NCBI RefSeq assembly: GCF_000620665.1
Contig: NZ_JIAU01000007.1
Location: 143,616 to 207,615, forward strand
Direction: 5' to 3'
Origin: Sphingomonas sp. URHD0057
Lineage (GTDB): Bacteria > Pseudomonadota > Alphaproteobacteria > Sphingomonadales > Sphingomonadaceae
DNA: 64,000 bases
A program made the position numbers and the translations under genes. The notes under the pieces are model-generated. The model made no database searches and was not told the DNA's origin. It worked only from the letters and a program-made list of their open reading frames with translations. Numbering within the stretch: the first letter of the stretch is position 1; each line of letters opens with the position of its first letter. Positions 43,608 to 52,003 of the stretch are shown here, one piece after another.

Positions 43608-43868
43608 CGAGGTTGCTCCTTCGCGTTTGCCCCGACCTTGCATCTATTTATCGTCCAAACCATCAACGATCTATCCAGTCTGGATGAAGTTGGCCGCGAC
43701 AAGCGCGGGTCCGCAGCGGTTTGACGACCAGGAGCGCGGCCATGTCGAAGCGGGGCCTGGTCCCGACGAGCCCGCCTGCGCGAAGGCCCACCCGTGGAGG
43801 CCGCCGATCCCCATCCGGAATGGACGCAATTCGATCCGGGATGAAAGGAATCGTTAACCATTTCGGCC

Positions 43869-43909
43869 GACATTGCACCTGCTCGGCTAACGCTTTGCGG
43901 GACATTGCA
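43869..43909. promoter_or_regulatory. Direct repeat GACATTGCA before paralogue 4
   Basis: GACATTGCA occurs at 43869 and 43901, 32 bp apart (three helical turns), the second ending 2 bp before the start codon of paralogue 4. The 300-base gap 43608-43911 holds nothing else I can support. Confidence 0.4.
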
Positions 43910-43911
43910 AA

Positions 43912-44397
43912 ATGTATCATTCCTCGACTTCAATCGCAGGCCAGCTCCTGCTCTGCGATCCGTCGCAGATTGGATTTGCGGCGGATGCAGTAGCGGGCGC
44001 CCGAAACGAAACCGGAGGGTCTGCCCGGGTTGCCCGGCCCCGGCTGTGCGACGCGACGAGCAGCAAGGTCATCCGCTCGATCATCAAGGCGAGGGCCGTG
44101 CGAAGCGAGTTCTTCGGTGCCGAGCTCTTTGCCGATCCCGCCTGGGACATGCTTCTCGAACTCTATGCTTTGGCTTGCGAGACGAGGCGCGTGTCGGTCT
44201 CCAAGTTGAGCCTCGCGGCCGGGGTTCCGACGACGACGGCACTGCGCTGGATCGAGAAGCTCGAAGCCGAAGGCCTGGTGGTGCGCGCCAACGATCCGCT
44301 GGACGCGCGCCGCGTGTGGGTCGCGCTGTCTAACGCCGGCCATTCCGCCATGCAGGCCTTTGTCGAGGAGGTCACAGGCCGAGACGCCGGACGTTGA
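43912..44397 (+). CDS. Winged-helix (MarR-like) regulator, paralogue 4
   Basis: 161 residues. The N-terminal ~60 residues are variable; the core ELFADPAWDMLLELYALACETRRVSVSKLSLAAGVPTTTALRWIEKLEAEGLVVRANDPLDARRVWVALS aligns directly with paralogue 3. The family is abundant in sphingomonads and is usually annotated only as winged-helix or MarR-like. It ends 17 bp before the convergent SCPU gene of the pilus locus. Confidence 0.78.
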   Translation: MYHSSTSIAGQLLLCDPSQIGFAADAVAGARNETGGSARVARPRLCDATSSKVIRSIIKARAVRSEFFGAELFADPAWDMLLELYALACETRRVSVSKLSLAAGVPTTTALRWIEKLEAEGLVVRANDPLDARRVWVALSNAGHSAMQAFVEEVTGRDAGR

Positions 44398-44414
44398 ACC
44401 TTTGCCCCGGCGCT

Positions 44415-44948
44415 TCAGTCAGGGGCGATGACAAGAAGCAGGGCGCCGGCGGCAGGTCGCCTGCCCGATAAGATCGCCGGCCGAACGACCAGTTGCCCGG
44501 CCGAGCTGCAGCCGCCTGAAGAAGCTGGTGCAAGGCCGGTCACCAAAGCTCCCGGCATGAGCGTCAGCGGCGCGGCCCGTCCCGATGCGGTGGCGGGCGC
44601 GGCCCATTCCACCTGGTAGGGAAATCGACCCTCTGCCGAGCCAGGCGCGCCGTCGGCCGCGTCCGAAACGTCTACCGACCTGATGCTGTACGTTCCGACG
44701 CCCCGCGTTGCGGAAACGCAAAGGTACTGTTCCGTATGGCCCGATTGGCCGCCCGCGACGTCAACCGGTGCGCTTCGGTGGACCTGCACGTTTGGCGCCA
44801 CGCTCACCTTGATCTCAACCGTCGCGCGTGACGTCGGCCCGATTGCCCCATTCACCGTCGCCTGGGCCTGAATTGCCGATGAAAGCGGTATCAGGATCAG
44901 AAGCTTTGCCAGAGGAGCGAAGAATCTGGGCGAACAACGGGGCGTCAT
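44415..44948 (-). CDS. SCPU (spore coat U) domain protein, pilus subunit-like
   Basis: 177 residues with a signal peptide (LAKLLILIPLSSAIQAQA) and an SCPU-type sandwich: ATVEIKVSVAPNVQV, YLCVSATRGVGTYSIRSVDVSD, FPYQVEWAAP, and a Cys pair (YLCVS and GGCSSAG). In the archaic (Csu-type) chaperone-usher family SCPU proteins are the pilins. It is the third gene of a minus-strand unit divergent from the usher operon. It may be a minor or tip subunit. Confidence 0.72.
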   Translation of the reverse strand: MTPRCSPRFFAPLAKLLILIPLSSAIQAQATVNGAIGPTSRATVEIKVSVAPNVQVHRSAPVDVAGGQSGHTEQYLCVSATRGVGTYSIRSVDVSDAADGAPGSAEGRFPYQVEWAAPATASGRAAPLTLMPGALVTGLAPASSGGCSSAGQLVVRPAILSGRRPAAGALLLVIAPD

Positions 44949-45091
44949 AGATCCTCCAGCGGTTTCGCGGCTGCCGTGAGCGGTCGGGGGAACGCCGGCG
45001 GTCTTTCCGCTTGCGGAACCAATTGACCAAAGCGCTTGGCCGCCGGGAGGTTCCCCGTAAGGCGCCGGTAAACGGTGAGCGGCTTGCTCAT
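44945..45091 (-). CDS. 48-residue hypothetical protein in the SCPU operon
   Basis: MSKPLTVYRRLTGNLPAAKR, then FGQLVPQAERPPAFPRPLTAAAKPLEDL: a basic N-terminus and a Pro-rich tail with no membrane segment. Real coding is supported by ATGA overlaps on both sides: its start overlaps the previous gene's stop, and its stop overlaps the SCPU start. Function unknown. Confidence 0.55.
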   Translation of the reverse strand: MSKPLTVYRRLTGNLPAAKRFGQLVPQAERPPAFPRPLTAAAKPLEDL

Positions 45092-45291
45092 TCGTGCTCG
45101 ACCAGGCGCAGGCGGGTCAGCGAGCCGTCCGCTTCGCGCACCAGAATCTCGCGCTTGTGGGCGCTTCCCTCCTTCCATTCGCGCGAGGCTGGCTCGCCCC
45201 GAATCACGCGGCCCCTTGCGGTGGCCTGGGCGACAGCAGGCAGCCGCGGCAGGGGCGGGGCGCTGGCTACAACGAACAGAACGAACAGCAT
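45088..45291 (-). CDS. 67-residue exported hypothetical protein in the SCPU operon
   Basis: MLFVLFVVASAPPLPRLPAVAQA is a plausible signal peptide, followed by a small charged domain (RGRVIRGEPASREWKEGSAH and LVREADGSLTRLRLVEHE) that looks like two or three beta strands. It is first in the three-gene minus-strand unit and overlaps the next gene by 4 bases. No family recognised. Confidence 0.55.
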   Translation of the reverse strand: MLFVLFVVASAPPLPRLPAVAQATARGRVIRGEPASREWKEGSAHKREILVREADGSLTRLRLVEHE

Positions 45292-45621
45292 CCGCCATGA
45301 CTGCGCTGGCTTGGGCTAACCGAAGACTGACGTTCGATCCGCATCGGACGATGTTCGGCACAGGCGAGGGCCGCGCTCGCTCGCGCGGAAGGCATTGCGC
45401 CGGGAAGAATGAATCCGATTCGGATCAGGCGCTCGGCAAGCTTTAGCCCGGACTGGCATATTCAGGGGCGTCTTCGGGCGCCCTGGAGCCGGTCGATTCC
45501 TGACTCTCTCGTCTCGGTAACCAGAATCCTTGAACGGCCAAGCGTTGACCGGATGTTAACCCTGCCAGCGATAAACCTCCATTTCGGATCGGATTATCCG
45601 TTCCAAGTGGGGAATTGGACG
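45292..45621. promoter_or_regulatory. Divergent promoter region of the pilus locus
   Basis: 330 bases between the two SCPU units. Two related dyads stand out: ATCCGATTCGGAT at 45413-45425 and CGGATTATCCG at 45590-45600, the latter 22 bp before the SCPU start at 45622. They may bind one regulator. No gene is supported here. Confidence 0.4.
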
Positions 45622-46170
45622 ATGAACTCATCTTTTCGAGCAGTCGCGGTCTGCGCCTGCATGCTCGCGCTTGCCGGCGCATCGGCCGCTGAAGCGGCGA
45701 CGCAGGGCAGCCTCGGCTCGACCTCGACCGGGACCGTGCAGGTCAGCGTCTCGGTGCCGAACCGGGTCCAGCTGTCGGGGCTCACCGATGTCGCCTTCAC
45801 CAATCAGGATCCGAGCGTTGCGGCGCTCAATGCGCAGAATGTCTGCGTGTGGAGCAATACGGCCACGCGCGGCTACAATATCGACGCGACCGGCAGCGGC
45901 GCGGCCGGCGCCTTCACGCTTGCCAGCGGCGCGCTCACGGTTCCTTATTCGGTCCAGTGGGCGGCAAGTTCCGGAGCGGTATCGGGAACGGCGCTGACGT
46001 CGGGAACGGCCCTGGCTGGCCTCACCTCGACCGCGACCAACGCCGGTTGCGGCGCCGGACTGGCGAGCACGGCAAGCCTGATCGTCGGGATCGCGGCGGC
46101 CAACCTGCAGTCCATGCAGGCCGCGACGAGCTATACCGGCACGCTGACGCTTCTCGTCGCACCGGAATAA
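45622..46170 (+). CDS. SCPU domain major pilin-like protein
   Basis: 182 residues from ATG 45622 (GGGGA upstream). Signal peptide MNSSFRAVAVCACMLALAGASAAEA, then an SCPU fold: TVQVSVSVPNRVQLSGLTDVAF, NVCVWSNTATRGYNIDATGSG, a Cys pair (NVCVW, NAGCGAG) and a terminal YTGTLTLLVAPE donor-like strand. In Csu-type systems such subunits assemble by donor-strand exchange. First gene of the usher operon, with one base before the next. Confidence 0.78.
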   Translation: MNSSFRAVAVCACMLALAGASAAEAATQGSLGSTSTGTVQVSVSVPNRVQLSGLTDVAFTNQDPSVAALNAQNVCVWSNTATRGYNIDATGSGAAGAFTLASGALTVPYSVQWAASSGAVSGTALTSGTALAGLTSTATNAGCGAGLASTASLIVGIAAANLQSMQAATSYTGTLTLLVAPE

Positions 46171-46171
46171 G

Positions 46172-46744
46172 GTGCGGTCGATGGGGCGAGGTCGACCAGC
46201 AGGCTCCGGCGGCTCGGTCGGACCGGCCCAAGCGCATCGTCGCCGCGTCGCGATCAGCCGGGCAGCGCTGCGGACGGTGGGCGCCTGCAGCGCGCTTTCG
46301 ATCCTCTTCGCCGCGCCTGCACTCGCGGCGAGCAACAATGTCCGGATCACCAACCTTGGCGACATCGCCTTTGGGACCGTCGCCAATCTTTCCGCCGACG
46401 CCGTCCAAAGCGAGAGCCTGTGCGTTTATGCCAATACGGCGACCAACGGGTACAATGTCCGGGCGATCGGCTCCGGTTCGGGCGGCGCGTTTGCCTTGAG
46501 CGCGGGGTCCGGGAGCCTGCCGTTCGACGTTCAATGGAGCGCGACGGCCGGCCAGGGCAATGGCGTCCAGCTGTCCCCCAATGTGGCGCTCAGCGGGCAG
46601 GTGACCTCGGCCACCCAGCAGACCTGCAACGCCGGGCCCGCGACCAGCGCCAGTCTGATCGTGATCCTTCGAACCGCCGCCTTGTCGAGCGCGCCGGCCG
46701 GCTCCTACAATGGTTCCCTGACCCTCGTCATCGGCGCCGAATGA
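46172..46744 (+). CDS. SCPU domain pilin-like protein, second subunit
   Basis: 190 residues from GTG 46172; ATG 46181 is an alternative. The signal segment is preceded by a basic stretch (ALRTVGACSALSILFAAPALAAS). SCPU features: NVRITNLGDIAFGTVANLSAD, SLCVYANTATNGYNVRAIGSGSGG, and a Cys pair (SLCVY, QTCNAG) with terminal SYNGSLTLVIGAE. It is a clear paralogue of the preceding gene and feeds the same usher. Confidence 0.75.
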   Translation: MRSMGRGRPAGSGGSVGPAQAHRRRVAISRAALRTVGACSALSILFAAPALAASNNVRITNLGDIAFGTVANLSADAVQSESLCVYANTATNGYNVRAIGSGSGGAFALSAGSGSLPFDVQWSATAGQGNGVQLSPNVALSGQVTSATQQTCNAGPATSASLIVILRTAALSSAPAGSYNGSLTLVIGAE

Positions 46745-46757
46745 GCGCGCCGGCGAG

Positions 46758-49217
46758 ATGCCACGCACCGTTGCCTGCATCGCTGCGCTCGGCGGCAGCC
46801 TCCTCGCGAACCAGCAAGCACAGGCGGCCACCGCTGCCGCCATTCATTCGACCAGCGCGCCGTCGGGCTTCGACGAGCTGGAGCGCCCGCGCCAGATCCT
46901 GGCCGATATTTATTTCGGCGACCGGAAGGTCGGCGAAGCCATGGTCCTGGCGACGCCGGGCACGGTGCGCTTTCTCGAGCCGGCCAAGCTCCTTACGCTG
47001 CTCCCCGATGCCCTCGACCCGCACGCGCTTATGGCGGCGCTATCGGCCGACCTCCCGAGCCATCCCGATCTCGTGTGCTCGCCCGGCAATGGGGCGGGCT
47101 GCGGCCAGCTTTCGCCGGCAACCGTCGGGGTCATCTTCGACGAGAGCCGGTTTCGGGCGGACATCTTTCTGTCTCCGGCAATGCTCCGGGCGGTTCAGCC
47201 GAGCGACCAAGTCTATTTGAAGCCGCCGTCGGCGCCGCTGTCGCTGACCAGCGCGATGGGCTTTGCTCTGTCGGGATCGAGTGCGGGCGCGCCCAGCTAC
47301 AACGTCCAGAACAGGACGATCCTTGCTTTCCGCAACGCGCGCATCCGCTCGGATTCCTCTTATGCCTCGCATCTTGGGGTGATCGTCGACGATCTGGTGG
47401 CCGAAATGGATAGTCGCGACCTGCGCTATTCGGGCGGGCTGTTCTGGGCGCCGGGACTCGACCTGACCGGCCACAGACGGATCGCGGGCGTTGGCCTCGC
47501 AACGCAGTTCGACACGCGCGCTGACCGCGAGCGCCTCGAAGGCACGCCGCTCATCCTGTTCCTCCAACAGCCCGCGCGCGTCGAAATGATCGTCGACGGG
47601 CGGATCGTGACCTCTCGCGCTTATGGCGCCGGGAACAATGTCCTCGACACGTCGGAGCTTTCCGACGGGTCCTACCCAATCCTCCTGCGCATCCGCGAGC
47701 AGAACGGCATGACCCGCGAGGAACGGCGATTCTTCGTCAAGAATGCGCAGATCGCGCCGGTCGGCGAGCCGCTCTATTTCGGGTTCGCCGGCTTGCTCGC
47801 GAACACCCGGCGCGACCGTGCGATTAGCCTCTCGCGCACCTTTTACTATCAGCTCGGAACTGCCCGGCGCCTGAACCGGTCGCTTGCACTGGACCTCTCG
47901 GCGCTCGGCGCAGGACGCAAGAACATGGTCGAAGCGGGAGCCTGGCTGCTCACCCGCTACGGCCGCATGCGCGTGGCGGGCCTGGTCGCCACCTCGGGCG
48001 ACCATGCAGCGTTTCTCCAGTTGGGCTCCAGCGGCCTCGGGAGCCTCAACCTCAACCTCGACGTTCGGCGTGTCTGGAGCAGCGACGGGGCTCCGCTCGT
48101 CCCCCTTCCGGCCGCCGTCGACAATTTCGGTTCGACCCCCCCGACCGGAGCCCAGGTCGGCGAAGGCTCCTATACGCAGGTGAGCGGAAGCGTCGGCTAT
48201 ACGCTCGGGACCGCTTATCTGTCGGCGGTCGGCTCGCTGAGGCGCGATCGCGGGATCGGCCGGGATTATACGATCGGCCCGTCGGTCAGCTGGCCGATCC
48301 TTTCTCGCGGCAGCGCGCAGCTGGTGCTTCAGGCGGATGCCCAGCGCACCCGGACCACGACCGCCGCCTTCATCGGTTTCAGGGCACAATTTACGAGGAA
48401 GAATCTGTCTGTCCTCGGGACCCTCGGCCATGCCAGCCGGAACAACGATGACCCCGCCTTGCGCGACGCCGCCCGGGCCGTCGGCTCGCTCACCGCCGAA
48501 TATTTCCACCAAGCCGCCGACCGGACCCAGGTTTCCGCCTCGGCCGGCTTCGACCGGAACCTGGATTCGAGCGAGGTGCATGCCGCCGGCGCTTTCTATT
48601 CGCGCCTCGGGAGCGCGCGCGGCGACCTCCTTCATCCGCTTAGCGGCGAGGGTGGCCTACAATATGGGCTGACCTTGCAGACGGGCGCGGCGATCGGCGG
48701 GCATGACATGGCGCTCGGCGGCCGCGATCTCGACGAAAGCGCGCTGCTCGTCTCGCTTGGCGGCGAGCGCGGCCGGTCCAGCTTTGATGTATTGGTCGAC
48801 GAGCAACCCCGCGGCCGCGTCGGTGCCGGCCGGTCCCTCCCGCTCTTCCTTCAGCCATATCGCGAATATTCGGTCCGCCTGCGGCCCATCGGCGCGCCGT
48901 CGGTCGATTATGACGGTGCCCCGCGCCCGGTTACGCTCTATCCGGGCAACGTCGAGACATTGCGCTGGGTCGCGCGCTCGGTGTTCACCGTCTTTGGACA
49001 GGCGCTTCGGCCCGACGGGCGGCCGGTCGCCAATGCGACCATCCAGTCGCAGCGCGGAATCGGGGAGAGCGACGAGCATGGCTATTTCCAGATCGACGTT
49101 GCGGCCGGAGATATGCTTTCCTTCGACTCCGGCGGGGGCGAATCGTGCCGCGCCGCCGTAAGTGCAACCAAAGCGCGGGAGGATTTCGTGCCGCTTGGAA
49201 AGGTGATTTGCCGATGA
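46758..49217 (+). CDS. Fimbrial outer-membrane usher, archaic Csu type
   Basis: 819 residues. Signal peptide (MPRTVACIAALGGSLLANQQAQA), N-terminal chaperone-binding domain, a 24-strand barrel region (VFIGFRAQFTRKNLSVLGTLGHASRNN-like strands), and a C-terminal domain with FVRLRP-like YSVRLRPIGAPSVDYDGAPRPVTLYPGNVETLRW and TVFGQALRPDGRPVANATIQSQRGIGESDEHGYFQID. It exports pilins and assembles the fibre. The stop overlaps the chaperone start (ATGA). Confidence 0.87.
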   Translation: MPRTVACIAALGGSLLANQQAQAATAAAIHSTSAPSGFDELERPRQILADIYFGDRKVGEAMVLATPGTVRFLEPAKLLTLLPDALDPHALMAALSADLPSHPDLVCSPGNGAGCGQLSPATVGVIFDESRFRADIFLSPAMLRAVQPSDQVYLKPPSAPLSLTSAMGFALSGSSAGAPSYNVQNRTILAFRNARIRSDSSYASHLGVIVDDLVAEMDSRDLRYSGGLFWAPGLDLTGHRRIAGVGLATQFDTRADRERLEGTPLILFLQQPARVEMIVDGRIVTSRAYGAGNNVLDTSELSDGSYPILLRIREQNGMTREERRFFVKNAQIAPVGEPLYFGFAGLLANTRRDRAISLSRTFYYQLGTARRLNRSLALDLSALGAGRKNMVEAGAWLLTRYGRMRVAGLVATSGDHAAFLQLGSSGLGSLNLNLDVRRVWSSDGAPLVPLPAAVDNFGSTPPTGAQVGEGSYTQVSGSVGYTLGTAYLSAVGSLRRDRGIGRDYTIGPSVSWPILSRGSAQLVLQADAQRTRTTTAAFIGFRAQFTRKNLSVLGTLGHASRNNDDPALRDAARAVGSLTAEYFHQAADRTQVSASAGFDRNLDSSEVHAAGAFYSRLGSARGDLLHPLSGEGGLQYGLTLQTGAAIGGHDMALGGRDLDESALLVSLGGERGRSSFDVLVDEQPRGRVGAGRSLPLFLQPYREYSVRLRPIGAPSVDYDGAPRPVTLYPGNVETLRWVARSVFTVFGQALRPDGRPVANATIQSQRGIGESDEHGYFQIDVAAGDMLSFDSGGGESCRAAVSATKAREDFVPLGKVICR

Positions 49218-49912
49218 CCGGCCCTGGCACGAGCGGGTCCCGGTTCGTCCTTGGCCTGCTGGCCCTCGTGCAGCCGATCTCCGCAGCGCGGGCGGACATC
49301 GTGCTCAGCGAGCTGATCGTCGAACTTCAGTCGGGCCGCCACAACCGCGACGATGTGGAGCTCTGGAACAACGGTGCCGAGCGCGCTTATGTCGCGATTG
49401 AGCCTCGCGAGGTCCTCGACCCCGGCAAGCCCGGACAATCAAGCCGCGCAGAGCCCGATCCCGAGAAGCTTGGGCTTCTCGTTGCGCCGGCGCGAATGAT
49501 CCTCGAGCCGGGTCAGCGCAAGCTCGTGCGCATTGCGATGCTTGCCGCCGGCGGCGATCGCGAGCGCGTCTACCGGGTGACCGTCAAGCCCGTCGCCGGC
49601 CCGCTCGCTTCGGATGCGTCCGGCCTCAAGGTCCTCATCGGCTATGACGTGCTCGTCCTGGTGCGCCCCAGCGAGGCCCGTTCGAATGTGACGATCGAGC
49701 GTTCGGCAAACAGGCTCACTGTCCGCAACGATGGCAATGTCAGCGTCGAGCTGACGCAGGGCCGCCAGTGCGACTCGCCGAATGCCGGGTGCCGCGACCT
49801 TCCCGGGAAAAGGCTCTATGCCGGCGCCCAATGGACCGAGACGCTTCCTGGAAGCGGGCCGGCCGAATATCTGGTCAGGTCGCCGGCCGGGCAGGACCGC
49901 CGCCGCTTTTAG
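49214..49912 (+). CDS. Fimbrial periplasmic chaperone
   Basis: 232 residues. Signal peptide (FVLGLLALVQPISAARA) and two Ig-like domains: DIVLSELIVELQSGRHNRDDVELWNNGAERAYVAI, then PARMILEPGQRKLVRIAML, the subunit-binding G1-strand region, and YRVTVKPVAGP. It carries SCPU subunits to the usher. ATG 49214 overlaps the usher stop. Order pilin-pilin-usher-chaperone differs from the usual csu order (chaperone before usher); a dedicated tip gene is not seen in this unit. Confidence 0.83.
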   Translation: MTGPGTSGSRFVLGLLALVQPISAARADIVLSELIVELQSGRHNRDDVELWNNGAERAYVAIEPREVLDPGKPGQSSRAEPDPEKLGLLVAPARMILEPGQRKLVRIAMLAAGGDRERVYRVTVKPVAGPLASDASGLKVLIGYDVLVLVRPSEARSNVTIERSANRLTVRNDGNVSVELTQGRQCDSPNAGCRDLPGKRLYAGAQWTETLPGSGPAEYLVRSPAGQDRRRF

Positions 49913-50059
49913 ACCGTCCTCGCCATTCGGGAAGGGAATCGGATCAGGACGGGGTGCGAAGCTCGGCGAATGATCCCCGCGGGGGGGTTAGTTTCGTCCA
50001 TTCCAACCTGTTGAAGAGCAGCTATGATCGCCCCGAGAATCAGGCGGAGATGACGAAGG

Positions 50060-50512
50060 GTGAAGCCGACCGAGCCGCTTGCGCTTCATCACAGCTGGCC
50101 GCTGTTTGAGCAAGAGCGGCACTTTGACCTTGGATGCCTTTTGAACTGCGCGGTGACGGAGGCTTTAACCCCGGCCAAGGTCGGCGCACTCGGCCTTCAT
50201 CACGGCGGTTGCTGGGAATGCGATCTTGCCGACAACAGCCTGACCTGGTCGGGCGGCGTCTATGACATCTTCGGGCTGCCGCGCGGCGCACCGGTGACTC
50301 GTGAGCAAGCCGCTGCATTTTATTGCGAAGGATCCCGCTCGGCGATGGAGAGGCTGCGCAGCTACGCGCTCGAGCACAAGCGCGGCTTCACTATCGACGT
50401 CGAAATTCGCCCGGCCTCGGGAGAAGCGCACCGCTGGATGCGGCTCATCGCGGTTACGGTCTGCGAGGACGATCGCCCGGTGCGCCTGCACGGGCTCAAG
50501 CTGATCCTCTGA
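50060..50512 (+). CDS. Stand-alone PAS domain protein
   Basis: 150 residues from GTG 50060. The C-terminal two thirds are a PAS-3 fold: GCWECDLADNSLTWSGGVYDIFGLPRGAPVTREQAAAFYCEGSRSAMERLRSYA, then FTIDVEIRPASGEAHRWMRLIAVTV. No kinase, GGDEF or HTH domain is attached, so it would signal through a partner. Sphingomonads have many such single PAS proteins. It lies between the pilus operon and winged-helix paralogue 5. Confidence 0.75.
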   Translation: MKPTEPLALHHSWPLFEQERHFDLGCLLNCAVTEALTPAKVGALGLHHGGCWECDLADNSLTWSGGVYDIFGLPRGAPVTREQAAAFYCEGSRSAMERLRSYALEHKRGFTIDVEIRPASGEAHRWMRLIAVTVCEDDRPVRLHGLKLIL

Positions 50513-50529
50513 CGATCTGCCCGCCGAGC

Positions 50530-50967
50530 CTATTTCTCGCGCCTGCCCCGCTCGATCCGTTCGAGCAGGTCCCGGACCCGATCGTGGCTTGCCGGCGAAG
50601 GCTGCTGCGCGACCCACTCCTTGAGCCAGGTTTGCATTGCCCGAGTCCCTGCGCCGGATAGCTCGAGGATCCGGCGAGCGGGATCGGACGCATCGCCCTG
50701 TTGCCTGATCCACCCGTCGGTTTCGAGCTTCTTGACCCAGCGCCCGATCGTGCTGGCGGGGACCGGAGAAGAAAATCGCAGATCGGCAGTTCCGGCATTC
50801 CGCTCCTCGAGCTGCGCCAGGAACAGCAAAAGGAGGATATCCCAGGCGGCATCGGCGAACAGCTCCGGGCTGAAGAACTCGCGGCGTTTCTGCCGGAGCT
50901 CGATGACCTTGGACACGATTTCCGCCCCGTCGCCCGCAATGAAAGGTCGCTGCTTCTGCTCGGTCAT
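50530..50967 (-). CDS. Winged-helix (MarR-like) regulator, paralogue 5
   Basis: 145 residues. Core: ELFADAAWDILLLLFLAQLEERNAGTADLRFSSPVPASTIGRWVKKLETDGWIRQQGDASDPARRILELSGAGTRAMQTWLKEWV. The LFADAAWDILL and TIGRWVKKLE elements place it with paralogues 1-4, 6 kb away across the pilus locus. A short helical N-terminus (MTEQKQRPFIAGDGAEIVSKVIELRQKRR) precedes the core. Confidence 0.78.
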   Translation of the reverse strand: MTEQKQRPFIAGDGAEIVSKVIELRQKRREFFSPELFADAAWDILLLLFLAQLEERNAGTADLRFSSPVPASTIGRWVKKLETDGWIRQQGDASDPARRILELSGAGTRAMQTWLKEWVAQQPSPASHDRVRDLLERIERGRREK

Positions 50968-51382
50968 CGTCCTCGCAATGCAAGAGAAATATTACGCCGC
51001 GTCGGAACTCGCATCGGCCGCCGCGCAGCTCGTCCGGCGAGCCTGCCGATGGTCCGACACACCGACCTGCGAACACTGGACAAATATCGGGGTGGGCGCA
51101 AGCTCCGCCGGACAGCAATTCTAGGGATAAGTCTTTGCCGCACAACGAATCTGGTGCGGCGATCGGACCGGCCGCCGGTCTCGGTGAGGCTGCCGGCTCG
51201 ACCTCGTCAATCCCGCAATCGGCCCAGCTGTGGCATTGCCGACCCCCGCTGCCACGGTGACGGTGGAGCAAGGCCGGCCCCGCCGGGCCGAGTGCGACTC
51301 GCCCGAGCGACAGCCCGATGCGATCGATCCAGGGAGCGCGAAGCGCGGACTCTAAAAATCTCCGACGTCGCGAGCCAGCACC
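50968..51382. other. Region without a recognised gene
   Basis: 415 bases between winged-helix paralogue 5 (reading left) and the end of the gntR gene (also reading left). Open frames are short or antisense to neighbours and show no motif. I see no strong terminator or repeat. The promoter of paralogue 5 should lie at the left end. Confidence 0.35.
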
Positions 51383-51991
51383 TTAGGCATGCAACAGATT
51401 TTCGAGGAGTTGCGGCACGATCCGCTCGCGGCGGCGGTGATAGTTGACGAGGCTCCGGCGCAGGGCTTTGCGGTCCCCCGTCCGGATAGCCCGAACGATC
51501 TCTTCGGTCTCGGCGTCGGTCCCATCGAGAAAGGCCTCTTCGATGCGCTGAACCGGCTCGAGGCGCTCGTTCAGCGCCGCCACTGCGAGCGCGTGCTCGG
51601 TATTGCCGGCCGACTGCGCGAGCGCGAGGAACAAAGCATTCTGGCGCTCGCGCCGGGCGACCGTTGCGGACGCGGAATCGAGAGATTCTTCGGTGACGGC
51701 AGCCCTGCCGTGCTTGGCGAGGGCGAGAAGCAAAAGGTCCAGGTGCCAGGCGTAGAGCTGGCGCAGCGTCGTCTCGGTCATGGCCGGCACCCGGAAGCCC
51801 TCATGGCGCGGGGCTTCCACCAGCCGCTCGCCGGTCAGGCGATGGAGGGCATCGCGCACCGGCGTCACGCTGGCGTTGAGCTCGTCCGAGAGGAGCGCGG
51901 GCTCGAGCCGGTCGCCAGGCCGATAGACCCCTTCGCGCAGCCGCTGGCGGATCGCGGCGTACACACGTTCGAACGTTCCGGGCGGGGTCAT
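51383..51991 (-). CDS. GntR family transcriptional regulator (FadR/FCD type)
   Basis: 202 residues. The N-terminal winged helix (FERVYAAIRQRLREGVYRPGDRLEPALLSDELNASVTPVRDALHRLTGERLVEAP) is typical GntR; the helical C-terminal half (RQLYAWHLDLLLLALAKHG, NEHALAVAALNERL-like) fits an FCD ligand domain. It is the last gene of the luxR-luxI-phyH-gntR run, 12 bp after phyH. It may answer to a product of the phyH or AHL pathway. Confidence 0.82.
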   Translation of the reverse strand: MTPPGTFERVYAAIRQRLREGVYRPGDRLEPALLSDELNASVTPVRDALHRLTGERLVEAPRHEGFRVPAMTETTLRQLYAWHLDLLLLALAKHGRAAVTEESLDSASATVARRERQNALFLALAQSAGNTEHALAVAALNERLEPVQRIEEAFLDGTDAETEEIVRAIRTGDRKALRRSLVNYHRRRERIVPQLLENLLHA

Positions 51992-52003
51992 CGCGCCCGC
52001 GCC

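Noticed and set aside
47040..48635. 531-codon minus-strand frame opposite the usher
   Set aside because: Antisense shadow of a conserved usher; no motif or promoter.
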